From assembly GCA_030680575.1 (NCBI GenBank), contig JAUXVI010000057.1, forward strand, positions 38,670-102,669: DNA of 64,000 nucleotides, in the 5' to 3' direction. Below the pieces are notes generated by a model. That model had not been told where the DNA came from. It searched no databases and saw only the letters and a program-made list of their open reading frames with translations. This document shows, one piece after another, positions 18,170 through 26,018 of this stretch. The position numbers were made by a program, and so were the translations under genes. Position 1 is the stretch's first letter, and every line of letters starts with the position of its first letter. The DNA is from Hylemonella sp. (GTDB lineage: Bacteria; Pseudomonadota; Gammaproteobacteria; Burkholderiales; Burkholderiaceae_C).

Positions 18170-18643
18170 TTAACCTTTGACGGGGTAACGGTTGCTGTAA
18201 AGCTCGTTGAGCTTCTGGCCGGTACCGGCATCGACGATGTCGCCGGTGCGGCGGGCTTCGAACAGCTCCTTTTTGACTTCAGCACGGCTGCGGCTCGGTG
18301 CCGCTACCTTGGCCGGGTAACGGTTGGGATAGAGCTCGTTGAGCTTCTGGCCGGTACCGGCGTCCACGATGTCGCCCGTGTGCTGGGCTTCGGCCAACTC
18401 GGCATTGACTTCAGCGCGGCTGCGGCTCGATGCCGCCACCTTGGCCGGGTAACGGTTCGGGTAGAGCTCATTGAGCTTCTGGCCGGTACCGGCATCGACG
18501 ATGTCGCCCATGCGCTGGGCTTCTTGCAGTTCGGCCTGAACCTGGGCGCGGGTCTTGCCGGTTGCCGGGTCCGCAGCCAGAGCATTGCCGGCGGCCAGTG
18601 CTGCCAGGGCCAAAGTGATCACGGTGGTGTACTTGCTGTTCAT
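18170..18643 (-). CDS. Exported DUF4148 protein with three tandem repeats
   Basis: 157-residue secreted protein: signal peptide to about residue 25 (ALAALAAGNALA), then three consecutive 44-residue units, each with the pattern (S)RAxVxxEL-EA-xxGDIVDAGTG followed by QKLNELYPNRYPAKVA. DUF4148 proteins are small burkholderiales envelope proteins of unknown function that normally hold a single copy of the (T/S)RAQVxAEL motif. The ATG at 18643 follows AAGGAAA. The third unit ends SNRYPVKG. It is divergent from the LysR gene, with a 218-bp AT-richer spacer. Confidence 0.85.
   Translation of the reverse strand: MNSKYTTVITLALAALAAGNALAADPATGKTRAQVQAELQEAQRMGDIVDAGTGQKLNELYPNRYPAKVAASSRSRAEVNAELAEAQHTGDIVDAGTGQKLNELYPNRYPAKVAAPSRSRAEVKKELFEARRTGDIVDAGTGQKLNELYSNRYPVKG
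18175..18571 (-). repeat. Three tandem 132-bp repeats
   Basis: The landmark GTAACGGTT recurs at 18185, 18317 and 18449, an exact 132-bp period. Within each unit the run coding for GDIVDAGTGQKLNELY is nearly identical at DNA level, including synonymous positions. Recent duplication or gene conversion would explain this. Confidence 0.9.
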
Positions 18644-18804
18644 GGTGTATTTCCTTTCAAAGACAAACAATGTTTCTGGGCATGGCAGGAAATCGCTTTC
18701 TCGTCTGTCCAACCTCGATGCATCGTTATTTGTTTCGATTCATCGATGAAATGAACTTTATGACAGCTTGATTTCAAGAAAAATAGCGTTTCATTCAAAT
18801 AATC

Positions 18805-18821
18805 ATTGCCAATTCAGCAAT
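18805..18821 (+). promoter_or_regulatory. Candidate LysR-type binding box
   Basis: ATTGC CAATTCA GCAAT is a perfect 5-bp inverted repeat with a 7-bp spacer and fits the T-N11-A rule for LysR-type sites. It lies about 40 bp upstream of the LysR gene start in the spacer shared with the divergent DUF4148 gene, so it may serve autoregulation. Confidence 0.5.
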
Positions 18822-18861
18822 AATTCAGCTGTACCGACAAACATCCGAAAGCGGAAACATC

Positions 18862-19782
18862 ATGGACAGACTTCAATCCATGCGCGTTTTCCAACGCGTG
18901 GTCGAAGAAGGCAGCTTCACTGCGGCCGCCCGCGCCTTGGACATGTCGCCGGCCGTGATCACCCGGCTGGTGGCCGATCTGGAGCAGAGCCTGGGCACGC
19001 GCCTGCTGCACCGAACGACGCGCAAGCTCTCGCTGACCGAAGCAGGAAATGAATACGGCGCACGGCTGCACAGCATCCTGCAGGACATCGACGAAGCGGA
19101 AATGGCTGCCGCGGCCCACAGCAAGGAGCTGCAGGGCTCGGTGCGCGTGCTGAGCACACCGACCATGGCCTCCTACTTCATTGCGCCGAACATTGCGCAT
19201 TGGCGTGAGCGCCATCCTAAGCTGATGCTGGATCTGTCGATCGACCCCCAACCCTTGGCCCGTATCGAGGCCTTCGATCTGGCCGTCGTGGCAGCGGATG
19301 AGGACTTCGATGCCAACATCGTCGCCCGTCCCCTGGGCACCAACAACCTGATCCTGTGCGCCTCAGCCGACTATGTGCAGCGCGCGGGAGAGCCCTTGGC
19401 CCCTGATGATCTGGTGCAGCACGACTACCTCAAACCTGCCCTGCTGCCGGGCCAGGACCAAAGTGGCCGCAAACTTCGGCTTGAGCTGAGCGACCCGTGC
19501 TCGGAGGCCAGCGACCCCGTGGAAGTCGCGGTGACGCCGGTGCTGCGCACGCAAAGCTTCGACGTGATGTTGCGCGCGGGCTTGAGCGGCGTCGGTTTTT
19601 TTGCCGTTTCCGAACTCATTGCCAGGCCGTACCTGAACAGCGGGCAGCTGATCCAGTTGCTGCCCGACTGGATGCTGGGCCGGGTGACCGCCTATGCCGC
19701 CCTGCCGACACGCAAATTCATGCCCGCCAAGACACGGGCGTTTCTCGACTTCCTGATCGAGCGCGCCAGCGCCGTGAACTGA
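18862..19782 (+). CDS. LysR family transcriptional regulator
   Basis: 306-residue regulator with an N-terminal winged helix-turn-helix: MRVFQRVVEEGSFTAAARAL, LDMSPAVITRLVADLEQSLG and RLLHRTTRKLSLTEAG. A periplasmic-binding-protein-like effector domain covers about residues 90-300. The sequence resembles the AaeR/DmlR branch often found next to oxidoreductases. Its effector and targets are unknown; the convergent quinone oxidoreductase gene and the divergent DUF4148 gene are the neighbours. Confidence 0.93.
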   Translation: MDRLQSMRVFQRVVEEGSFTAAARALDMSPAVITRLVADLEQSLGTRLLHRTTRKLSLTEAGNEYGARLHSILQDIDEAEMAAAAHSKELQGSVRVLSTPTMASYFIAPNIAHWRERHPKLMLDLSIDPQPLARIEAFDLAVVAADEDFDANIVARPLGTNNLILCASADYVQRAGEPLAPDDLVQHDYLKPALLPGQDQSGRKLRLELSDPCSEASDPVEVAVTPVLRTQSFDVMLRAGLSGVGFFAVSELIARPYLNSGQLIQLLPDWMLGRVTAYAALPTRKFMPAKTRAFLDFLIERASAVN

Positions 19783-19800
19783 GACGGCACCGGCACACGC

Positions 19801-20796
19801 TTACAGCGTGAGGACGGTGCAGCCGGTGGTCTTGCGCGCTTCCAGGTCGCGGTGCGCCTGCTGCACCTGCTCCAGCGGGTAGGTCTGGTCGATCTGGATC
19901 TTGACCTTGCCGCTGCTGACCATGGCAAACAGATCGTCCGCCATCGCCTGCGTGCTCTCGCGCGTCGCGATGTGGGTGAACAGCGTCGGCCGCGACACAT
20001 AAAGCGAGCCCTTGGCCGCCAGCAACCCGATGTCCAGCGGCTCGACCTTGCCCGAGGCATTGCCAAAGTTGGCCGCCAGACCGAACGGCCGCAGGCAGTC
20101 GAGTGACTTGAGGAAGGTGTCCTTGCCCACCGAGTCGTACACCACCGGCACGCCCTTGCCGCCGGTGATCTCCTTCACGCGCGCCACAAAATCTTCCTTC
20201 GCGTAATTGATGGCGTAGGCGGCGCCGTTCGCCTTGGCTAGGGCGCATTTTTCGTCCGAGCCGGCCGTGCCGATGAGCTGCAGGCCCATGGCCCGGGCCC
20301 ATTGACAGGCAATCAGCCCAACGCCGCCAGCCGCTGCATGGAACAGCACGAAGTCGCCCGCCTGCAACCCACCCTGCGGCTGGGTCCGGCGCAGCAGGTA
20401 CTGCACCGTCAACCCCTTGAGCATCATGGCGGCGCCGGTCTCGAAAGCGATGTCGTCGGGCAGCCTGCACACGCACTTGGCCGGCATCACGCGCACTTCG
20501 CAGTAGCTGCCGGGCGGCTGACTGGCGTAGGCGGCGCGGTCACCCACCTTGAGGTGCGTGACGCCTTCGCCCACCGCCTCGACAACGCCCGAGGCCTCCA
20601 TGCCGAGCTGCAAGGGCATGGGCAGCTGGTACAGGCCGGAGCGCTGGTAGGTGTCGATGAAGTTCAGGCCGACCGCCTTGTGGCGGATGCGGATCTCGCC
20701 GGGGCCGGGGTCGCCCACCGTCACCTCGACGATCTTGAGCTGCTCGGGGCCGCCGTTCTGGTCAATGCGCACGGCGCGCGATGTGATGTGTGTCAT
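19801..20796 (-). CDS. qor: NADPH:quinone oxidoreductase (zeta-crystallin/Qor type)
   Basis: Zinc-free medium-chain dehydrogenase/reductase of 331 residues that reduces quinones or related enones with NADPH. It shows the GroES-like N-terminal domain (VGLNFIDTYQRSGLYQLPMP, LGMEASGVVEAVGEGV), YASQPPGSYCEVRVMP and the nucleotide-binding loop HAAAGGVGLIACQWARAMG. The catalytic-zinc cysteine of alcohol dehydrogenases is absent, as in Qor. It is transcribed towards the LysR gene and divergent from a DMT exporter. Confidence 0.9.
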   Translation of the reverse strand: MTHITSRAVRIDQNGGPEQLKIVEVTVGDPGPGEIRIRHKAVGLNFIDTYQRSGLYQLPMPLQLGMEASGVVEAVGEGVTHLKVGDRAAYASQPPGSYCEVRVMPAKCVCRLPDDIAFETGAAMMLKGLTVQYLLRRTQPQGGLQAGDFVLFHAAAGGVGLIACQWARAMGLQLIGTAGSDEKCALAKANGAAYAINYAKEDFVARVKEITGGKGVPVVYDSVGKDTFLKSLDCLRPFGLAANFGNASGKVEPLDIGLLAAKGSLYVSRPTLFTHIATRESTQAMADDLFAMVSSGKVKIQIDQTYPLEQVQQAHRDLEARKTTGCTVLTL

Positions 20797-20907
20797 GTGA
20801 TGTCTCCTGCGAAATAGCGAAAAATTCTACTGTGCTGACCCCATCATGCCGCACAGTCAAAAGACCTGTGAAGGCAACGCCCATGATGTCTTGCTACAGT
20901 GCAGGCG

Positions 20908-21810
20908 ATGCATGCACGCCTCACCCCAGCCACCGCCCTGCTCCTCACCATTCCGCCCCTGATGTGGGCCGGCAATGCCGTCGTCGGCCGCATGGTGGGC
21001 CCGCTGGTGCCGCCGATGACGCTCAACCTGCTGCGCTGGCTGCTGGCCTTTGTCCTGCTGCTGCCACTGGCTTCCGAGGTACTGCGCCGCGACAGCGGTT
21101 TGTGGACGCATTGGCGGCGCTTCAGCGTACTGGGCCTGCTCAGTGTCGGCGCCTACAACGCACTGCAGTACCTGGCCCTGCACACCTCCACACCGATCAA
21201 CGTCACGCTGGTGGCGTCCAGCATCCCGGTCTGGATGCTGGTCTTCGGCCGCCTGTTCTTCAACGCCCGGATCACGCGTCGTCAACTGCTGGGGGCCGGC
21301 CTGTCCATGAGCGGTGTGCTGCTGGTGCTCAGCCGCGGCGAGCCGGGCTCGCTGCTGCAGCTGCGGCTGGTCCCGGGCGACTTCTATGTGCTGCTGGCTG
21401 CCATGGCCTGGGCCTGGTACAGCTGGATGCTGGTGCAGCCGGCCAAGGAGCCCGCAGACATCCGCAACAACTGGGCGTCCTTCCTGATGGCGCAGATCGT
21501 GTTCGGTCTGGTCTGGTCCGCCCTCTTCACGGCCGGCGAGTGGGCACTGACCGACGCAAAAATCCTGTGGAGCTGGCCACTGGCTGGCGCACTGCTGTTT
21601 GTGGCCCTGGGGCCGGCCCTGCTGGCCTACCGCTGCTGGGGCACCGGCGTACAACGTGCCGGGCCGTCGGTGGCCGGTTTCTTCTCCAACCTCACACCGC
21701 TGTTTGCCGCCGTGCTGTCCTCGGCCCTGCTGGGCGAATTGCCGCAGGCCTACCATGGCGTGGCTTTTGCGCTGATCGTGGGCGGCATCGTGGTATCTTC
21801 CCGGCGTTGA
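20908..21810 (+). CDS. EamA/DMT family exporter
   Basis: Integral membrane protein of about 300 residues with ten predicted hydrophobic segments and two EamA repeats. The first begins TIPPLMWAGNAVVGRMVGPL and the second follows the central loop after LVPGDFYVLLAAMAWAWYSW. Family members export small metabolites such as amino acids or drugs; the substrate is unknown. The ATG at 20908 is preferred to a GTG 9 bp earlier. It ends 28 bp before a small lipoprotein gene that may be in the same transcript. Confidence 0.88.
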   Translation: MHARLTPATALLLTIPPLMWAGNAVVGRMVGPLVPPMTLNLLRWLLAFVLLLPLASEVLRRDSGLWTHWRRFSVLGLLSVGAYNALQYLALHTSTPINVTLVASSIPVWMLVFGRLFFNARITRRQLLGAGLSMSGVLLVLSRGEPGSLLQLRLVPGDFYVLLAAMAWAWYSWMLVQPAKEPADIRNNWASFLMAQIVFGLVWSALFTAGEWALTDAKILWSWPLAGALLFVALGPALLAYRCWGTGVQRAGPSVAGFFSNLTPLFAAVLSSALLGELPQAYHGVAFALIVGGIVVSSRR

Positions 21811-21838
21811 GCATCAACCATCCTTGCTGGAATTTGCC

Positions 21839-22315
21839 ATGAAACCTGTCGCCTTCAAGTCGCTGCTGCTGTCCACCTTCATCCTGCTGGCGGGATGCGC
21901 CACCACCTCCGGCAACAGTGCCAGCACGGGCTCGAGCTCGAGCTCGGGCAATGGCACGATGAACGACCTGATCGTCAACGCCCAGCTGCCGGCTGGCGCC
22001 AGGATCAACCACAGCCAGTCGCTGATCATGGGCTCGGGCGAGAACTGGGTCGGGCGCGTGATGCTGGAGCTCGACCAGAACCCTAACGCCGCCTACAACT
22101 TCTTTCTGGAACAGTACCCGCAGCAGGGCTGGACGCTGGTGAGCGCCGTGCGCGGCAAGACCAGCCTGCTGGTCTTCACCAAGGCCGACCGCAGCGCCAC
22201 CGTCGAACTGAACGAAGGCGGCGTCATGGGTGGCTCGCAGGCCACGCTGACCGTCACGCCCAAGAGCACACTGCCGCCGGCACCGACCCCGTCGACCCAG
22301 CCGGTACGCCGCTAA
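21839..22315 (+). CDS. Predicted small lipoprotein, unknown function
   Basis: 158-residue lipoprotein: signal peptide with lipobox LLAGC (Cys near residue 20), a Ser/Gly-rich linker (STGSSSSSGNG), then a domain of about 100 residues with NWVGRVMLELDQNPNAAYNF and LVSAVRGKTSLLVFTKADR, and a Pro/Thr tail. The pattern of an alpha/beta domain reading out a polypeptide-like peak resembles small lipoproteins of beta- and gammaproteobacteria without assigned function. The start at 21839 begins the signal peptide directly. Confidence 0.75.
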   Translation: MKPVAFKSLLLSTFILLAGCATTSGNSASTGSSSSSGNGTMNDLIVNAQLPAGARINHSQSLIMGSGENWVGRVMLELDQNPNAAYNFFLEQYPQQGWTLVSAVRGKTSLLVFTKADRSATVELNEGGVMGGSQATLTVTPKSTLPPAPTPSTQPVRR

Positions 22316-22369
22316 ACAGCTCAGCAGCAGGGGCCGGCACGCTGACAGCGGGCGCCGGCCTGACAAGCC

Positions 22370-23158
22370 TCAGTAGGTGCCCGGGTAGGCACCACCATCA
22401 GCCAGCACGTTCTGGCCGTTCATGTAGCCGGCGTGCTGGCTGCACAGGAAGGCGCAGATCGCGCCGAATTCCTCGGACGTCCCGAAACGCTGTGCCGGAA
22501 TCGTCTTCTTGCGCGCCTCGGCCACGGCATCGATGCTCTGGCCGGTTTTCTGCGACGCCCCCACCATCGTGGCCTTCAGGCGGTCCGTGTCAAAAGCACC
22601 CGGCAGCAGGTTGTTGATGGTCACACCCCGCGCCGCCAGCTTGGGGTTGCGTGCCACGCCGGCCACAAAGCCCGTCAGACCGCTGCGCGCACCGTTGGAC
22701 AGGCCCAGGATGTCGATCGGCGCTTTCACCGCGCTGGACGTGATGTTGATGATGCGGCCGAAACCACGCTCGGCCATGCCATCCACCGTGGCCTTGATCA
22801 GCTCGATCGGGGTCAGCATGTTGGCATCCACCGCCTTGATCCAGGTGTCACGATCCCAGTCGCGGAAGTCGCCGGGCGGCGGGCCGCCGGCATTGGTCAC
22901 CACGATGTCGAAATCACGGCGCAGGGCGAAGATCGCCTCGCGCCCGGCCGGGGTGGTGATGTCGGTCGCCACGGCCAGCACCTCTGTGCCCCGGGCTTCG
23001 GCCTTGAGCTTGTCGGCCGCAGCCTGCAGCGCCTCGGCGCCGCGCGCCACGATCAGCACATTGACGCCTTCGCGCACCAGCGCCTGCGCGCAACCAAAAC
23101 CCAGCCCCTTGCTGGCGCCGCCGACCAGCGCCCACTTGCCTGCAATTCCGAGATCCAT
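22370..23158 (-). CDS. Short-chain dehydrogenase/reductase (SDR)
   Basis: 262-residue classical-type SDR. The cofactor motif is ALVGGASKGLGFGCAQAL, a variant of TGxxxGxG that starts with Gly-Gly. NAGGPPPGDF replaces NNAG. The active-site serine is in INITSSAVKAP, but the usual YxxxK is not obvious: the segment reads LSNGARSGLTGFVAG, so the tyrosine is replaced. That substitution occurs in a known subgroup of SDRs annotated as 3-oxoacyl-ACP reductase-like, and activity should not be assumed. The ADGGAYPGTY tail is typical. Confidence 0.85.
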   Translation of the reverse strand: MDLGIAGKWALVGGASKGLGFGCAQALVREGVNVLIVARGAEALQAAADKLKAEARGTEVLAVATDITTPAGREAIFALRRDFDIVVTNAGGPPPGDFRDWDRDTWIKAVDANMLTPIELIKATVDGMAERGFGRIINITSSAVKAPIDILGLSNGARSGLTGFVAGVARNPKLAARGVTINNLLPGAFDTDRLKATMVGASQKTGQSIDAVAEARKKTIPAQRFGTSEEFGAICAFLCSQHAGYMNGQNVLADGGAYPGTY

Positions 23159-23250
23159 GTCATTTCCTTTAATAGCGATTCAAGAGTGATGTGATGATAA
23201 ATGTCCCTGCCGAACGCGGTGTGCCACGCATGCAAAAGCCCATACGTGGA

Positions 23251-23339
23251 ACGCCGTGGAACCGGCTTAGCCGGGCCACTGGCGTTGCCCCCTGCAAGGG
23301 GGGTGGCGCAGCGAACGCAGGGAGCGGAGCCTGGGGGTG
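23251..23339 (+). repeat. Intergenic copy of repeat family 1
   Basis: GTGGAACCGGCTTAGCCGGG, then CCACTGGCGTTGCCCCCT, a C-run/G-run palindrome, GGTGGCGCAGCGAACGCAGG and GAGCCTGGGGG. It is the reverse complement of the copy at 4371-4462 with few differences. It lies between the SDR gene start and the end of the DMT gene and ends 1-2 bp short of that stop codon. Confidence 0.85.
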
Positions 23340-23340
23340 T

Positions 23341-24255
23341 TCACCTCGTTCTGCTGAAGACGAAGATGCCAGCCACCACCAGCACGGTACCAGCCGCAAT
23401 CCAGGGCGTGAACGGCTCGCCCAGCAGCCACACGCCCATCAGGATGGTGGACATCGGCCCGACCATGCCGACCTGTGCCGTCAGACCGGCGCCGATGCGC
23501 TCAATCGCCATCATCACCAGCAGCACCGGCACCGCCGTGCAGGCGATGGCATTGAGCAGCGAAAGCCAGATCACCGGCATCGCCACCTCGGCCGCCGTGA
23601 GCGGCCGCAGCAGGACAAACTGCAGAATGCAAAGAAGACAGGCCACACTGGTCGCCAACCCGACCAGGCGCAGCGAGCCTAGGCGCTGCACCAGCTCGCC
23701 GCTGTAGGTCAGGTACAGCGCGTAACTGATGGCACTGATGAACACCAGCAGCGAGCCCCAGGCCACCTCACTGCCAGCCAGTGTGACCTCGCGACCGAAC
23801 ACCAGCAGCACGCCGGCGTAGCTGATGAGCATGCCCCACAGTTGCTTGCGCTGCACACGGCGGCCAAACAGCACCCGCCCCAGCAGCAGCACCAGGGTGG
23901 GCGTGAGATACAGGATCAAGCGCTCCAGCGACGCCGTGATGAAGGCCAGCCCGGCAAAGTCAAGAAAACTCGCCAGGTAGTAGCCGGAAAAACCCAGCCC
24001 CAACACGCCCAGCCAGTCACGCCGCTTCAGCGGCGGCTGGCCGCCACCATCCTGTCTATAGGTTGCCCACCAGACCATGGCCGCGAACAGCGGCAGCGCG
24101 AACAGCATGCGGTACATGATGAGCGTGACCGCATCGACGCCGTGGCGGTAAGCCAGCTTGACGATGATCGCCTTGCCACTGAAGGCAATGGCACCGATGA
24201 CCGCGAACAACAAACCGGATGCTACGTTTTTTGTAGCGCTTCGCGCATATTTCAC
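23341..24255 (-). CDS. EamA/DMT family transporter
   Basis: About 304 residues, ten hydrophobic segments, two EamA repeats (SGLLFAVIGAIAFSGKAIIV at the start, WGSLLVFISAISYALYLTYS in the second half). The GTG at 24255 is the best start because the hydrophobic core follows at once; in-frame ATGs further up lie inside the end of the gamma-glutamyltransferase gene. The first 13 codons fall in a family 2 stem-loop repeat, so this repeat may have supplied or altered the start. The substrate is unknown. Confidence 0.83.
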   Translation of the reverse strand: MKYARSATKNVASGLLFAVIGAIAFSGKAIIVKLAYRHGVDAVTLIMYRMLFALPLFAAMVWWATYRQDGGGQPPLKRRDWLGVLGLGFSGYYLASFLDFAGLAFITASLERLILYLTPTLVLLLGRVLFGRRVQRKQLWGMLISYAGVLLVFGREVTLAGSEVAWGSLLVFISAISYALYLTYSGELVQRLGSLRLVGLATSVACLLCILQFVLLRPLTAAEVAMPVIWLSLLNAIACTAVPVLLVMMAIERIGAGLTAQVGMVGPMSTILMGVWLLGEPFTPWIAAGTVLVVAGIFVFSRTR

Positions 24256-24261
24256 AAGGGC
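24221..24261 (+). repeat. Family 2 stem-loop repeat at the DMT gene start
   Basis: GCTAC GTTTTTT GTAGC stem-loop followed by the tail GCTTCGCGCATATTTCACAA and GGGC. The tail matches the copy at 59761-59802 (CGCGCATAGTTATCAAGGGC on its minus strand). Confidence 0.65.
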
Positions 24262-24298
24262 AAAGACCGAATTTCTTTCAAAACATTGAAGCCGCGGG

Positions 24299-25921
24299 TC
24301 AGAAGCCGGCCGCCAGCCCGTCGCGTCGCGCATCGCTGGCCGCCACATAACCCTCGACCTTCGGGTCGCCGGCGCGCCAGATGAACTGGCCGGCGCCGAA
24401 GTCCTGGTAGGAGTCGTTGATGACCTCCATGCGGTGGCCGCGCTCGGCCAGGCCCTGCACCGTGGCCTTGTCCATATTGGCCTCGACGTTGATCTCCAGC
24501 CCGGCGTTGTAGCGCCAACGCGGCGCGTCGCAGGCGGCCTGCGGGTTCTGGCCGTAGTCGAGCATGCGCACCAGCGTCTGCATGTGGCCTTGCGGCTGCA
24601 TGTTGGCGCCCATCACGCCGTAGCTCATCACCGGCTGGCCATCCTTGGTGAGGAAGGCCGGGATGATGGTATGGAACGGGCGCTTGCCCGGTGCCACCAG
24701 ATTGGCCGGGTTCAGGCCGTTCGCGTCCAGGCTGAAGCCGTGGCCGCGGTTCTGCAGGCTGATGCCGAAGGTCGGCTCGACACAGCCCGAGCCGAAGCCC
24801 ATGTAGTTGCTCTGGATGAAGCTGACCATCATGCCGTTCTCATCCGCCGTGGTGAGGTAGATGGTGCCGCCCTTGACCGGGTTGCCGGCCTTGAAGTCCT
24901 GGGCCTTCTTCATGTCGATCAGCTTGGCACGCGAGGCCAGGTAGGCATCATCCAGCATCTGCTCGGCGGTGACCTCCATCGCCGAAGGCTCGGCCACGTA
25001 GCGGTAGACGTCGGCAAAAGCCAGCTTCATGGCTTCGATCTGCAGATGCTGCGAATCGACGCTGTCCACCGGCAGCGAACCCAGGTCGAACTTGTCGAGA
25101 ATGCCCAGCGCGATCAGCGCAGCAATGCCCTGCCCGTTCGGCGGGATCTCGTGCAAGGTGTAGCCGCGGTAGTTCTTGCCGATGGGTTTGACCCATTCAG
25201 GTTTATAGGCAGCGAAGTCACTGGCCTTGATGCTGCCGCCATGCTGGGCAGAAAACTTCTCGATCGCCTGCGCGATCTCGCCGCCGTAATAGGCCTGGCC
25301 CTTGGTTTCGGCTATGGCACGCAGGCCGCGTGCGGCGGCTTTGAACTGGAACAGCTCGCCCACCTGCGGCGCCCGGCCCCAGGGCAGGAAGGCCTGCGCA
25401 AACCCCGGCAGGCCTTGCAGCTCGGGCGTGGCGGCCGCCCACTTCTGCTGCACCACCACCGGCAGCAGATAGCCGCGCTCGGCGATCTCGATCGCCGGCT
25501 CCATCAGGTCGGCAAAGGGCAGCTTGCCGAAGCGTTCGCTCATGGCGACCCAGCCCGCCACCGCCCCCGGCACGGTGACGGCATCGATGCCGCGCTTGGG
25601 CGGGTTCTTCGCATCGTCACCGTACTTGCGTTTGAAGTACTCCGGCGTCCAGCTCTGCGGCGCGCGGCCCGAGGCGTTCAGACCGTGCAGTTCCTTGCCG
25701 TCCCACAGAATGCAGAAGGCATCGCTGCCCAGGCCGTTGCTGACCGGCTCGGTGATGGTGATGGCCGCTGCCGCCGCAATGGCGGCATCAACCGCATTGC
25801 CGCCCTTGTAGAGCATGCGCAGACCGGCCTGCGCGGCCAGCGGGTGCGAGGTGGAGACGACGTTGCGCGCGAACACCGGCAGACGGGTGGAGCTGTAGGG
25901 GTTGCTGTAGTTGAAATTCAT
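24299..25921 (-). CDS. ggt: Gamma-glutamyltransferase family protein
   Basis: N-terminal-nucleophile hydrolase of 540 residues that cleaves gamma-glutamyl bonds such as in glutathione. It self-cleaves before a threonine: Thr353 in GGTIYLTTADENG aligns with the nucleophile Thr of E. coli Ggt. Other family motifs are AAITITEPVSNGLGSDAFCI, RGIDAVTVPGAVAGWVAM and IPPNGQGIAALIALGIL. No signal peptide is visible, so it resembles the cytosolic (YwrD-like) branch rather than periplasmic Ggt. Natural substrates may differ from glutathione. Confidence 0.92.
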   Translation of the reverse strand: MNFNYSNPYSSTRLPVFARNVVSTSHPLAAQAGLRMLYKGGNAVDAAIAAAAAITITEPVSNGLGSDAFCILWDGKELHGLNASGRAPQSWTPEYFKRKYGDDAKNPPKRGIDAVTVPGAVAGWVAMSERFGKLPFADLMEPAIEIAERGYLLPVVVQQKWAAATPELQGLPGFAQAFLPWGRAPQVGELFQFKAAARGLRAIAETKGQAYYGGEIAQAIEKFSAQHGGSIKASDFAAYKPEWVKPIGKNYRGYTLHEIPPNGQGIAALIALGILDKFDLGSLPVDSVDSQHLQIEAMKLAFADVYRYVAEPSAMEVTAEQMLDDAYLASRAKLIDMKKAQDFKAGNPVKGGTIYLTTADENGMMVSFIQSNYMGFGSGCVEPTFGISLQNRGHGFSLDANGLNPANLVAPGKRPFHTIIPAFLTKDGQPVMSYGVMGANMQPQGHMQTLVRMLDYGQNPQAACDAPRWRYNAGLEINVEANMDKATVQGLAERGHRMEVINDSYQDFGAGQFIWRAGDPKVEGYVAASDARRDGLAAGF

Positions 25922-26018
25922 GATGCGTTCAATTCAATGCCATGCGATTTGGCGATCGGTGGGGGTTTTCATCCGTTGATGGCGGGCCTGGGAAACAGAC
26001 CTGCCCAAGGCCCGAGTC

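Noticed and set aside
18170..18571. 132-bp tandem repeats as a CRISPR array
   Set aside because: Units are long, adjoining without spacers and encode protein in one frame.
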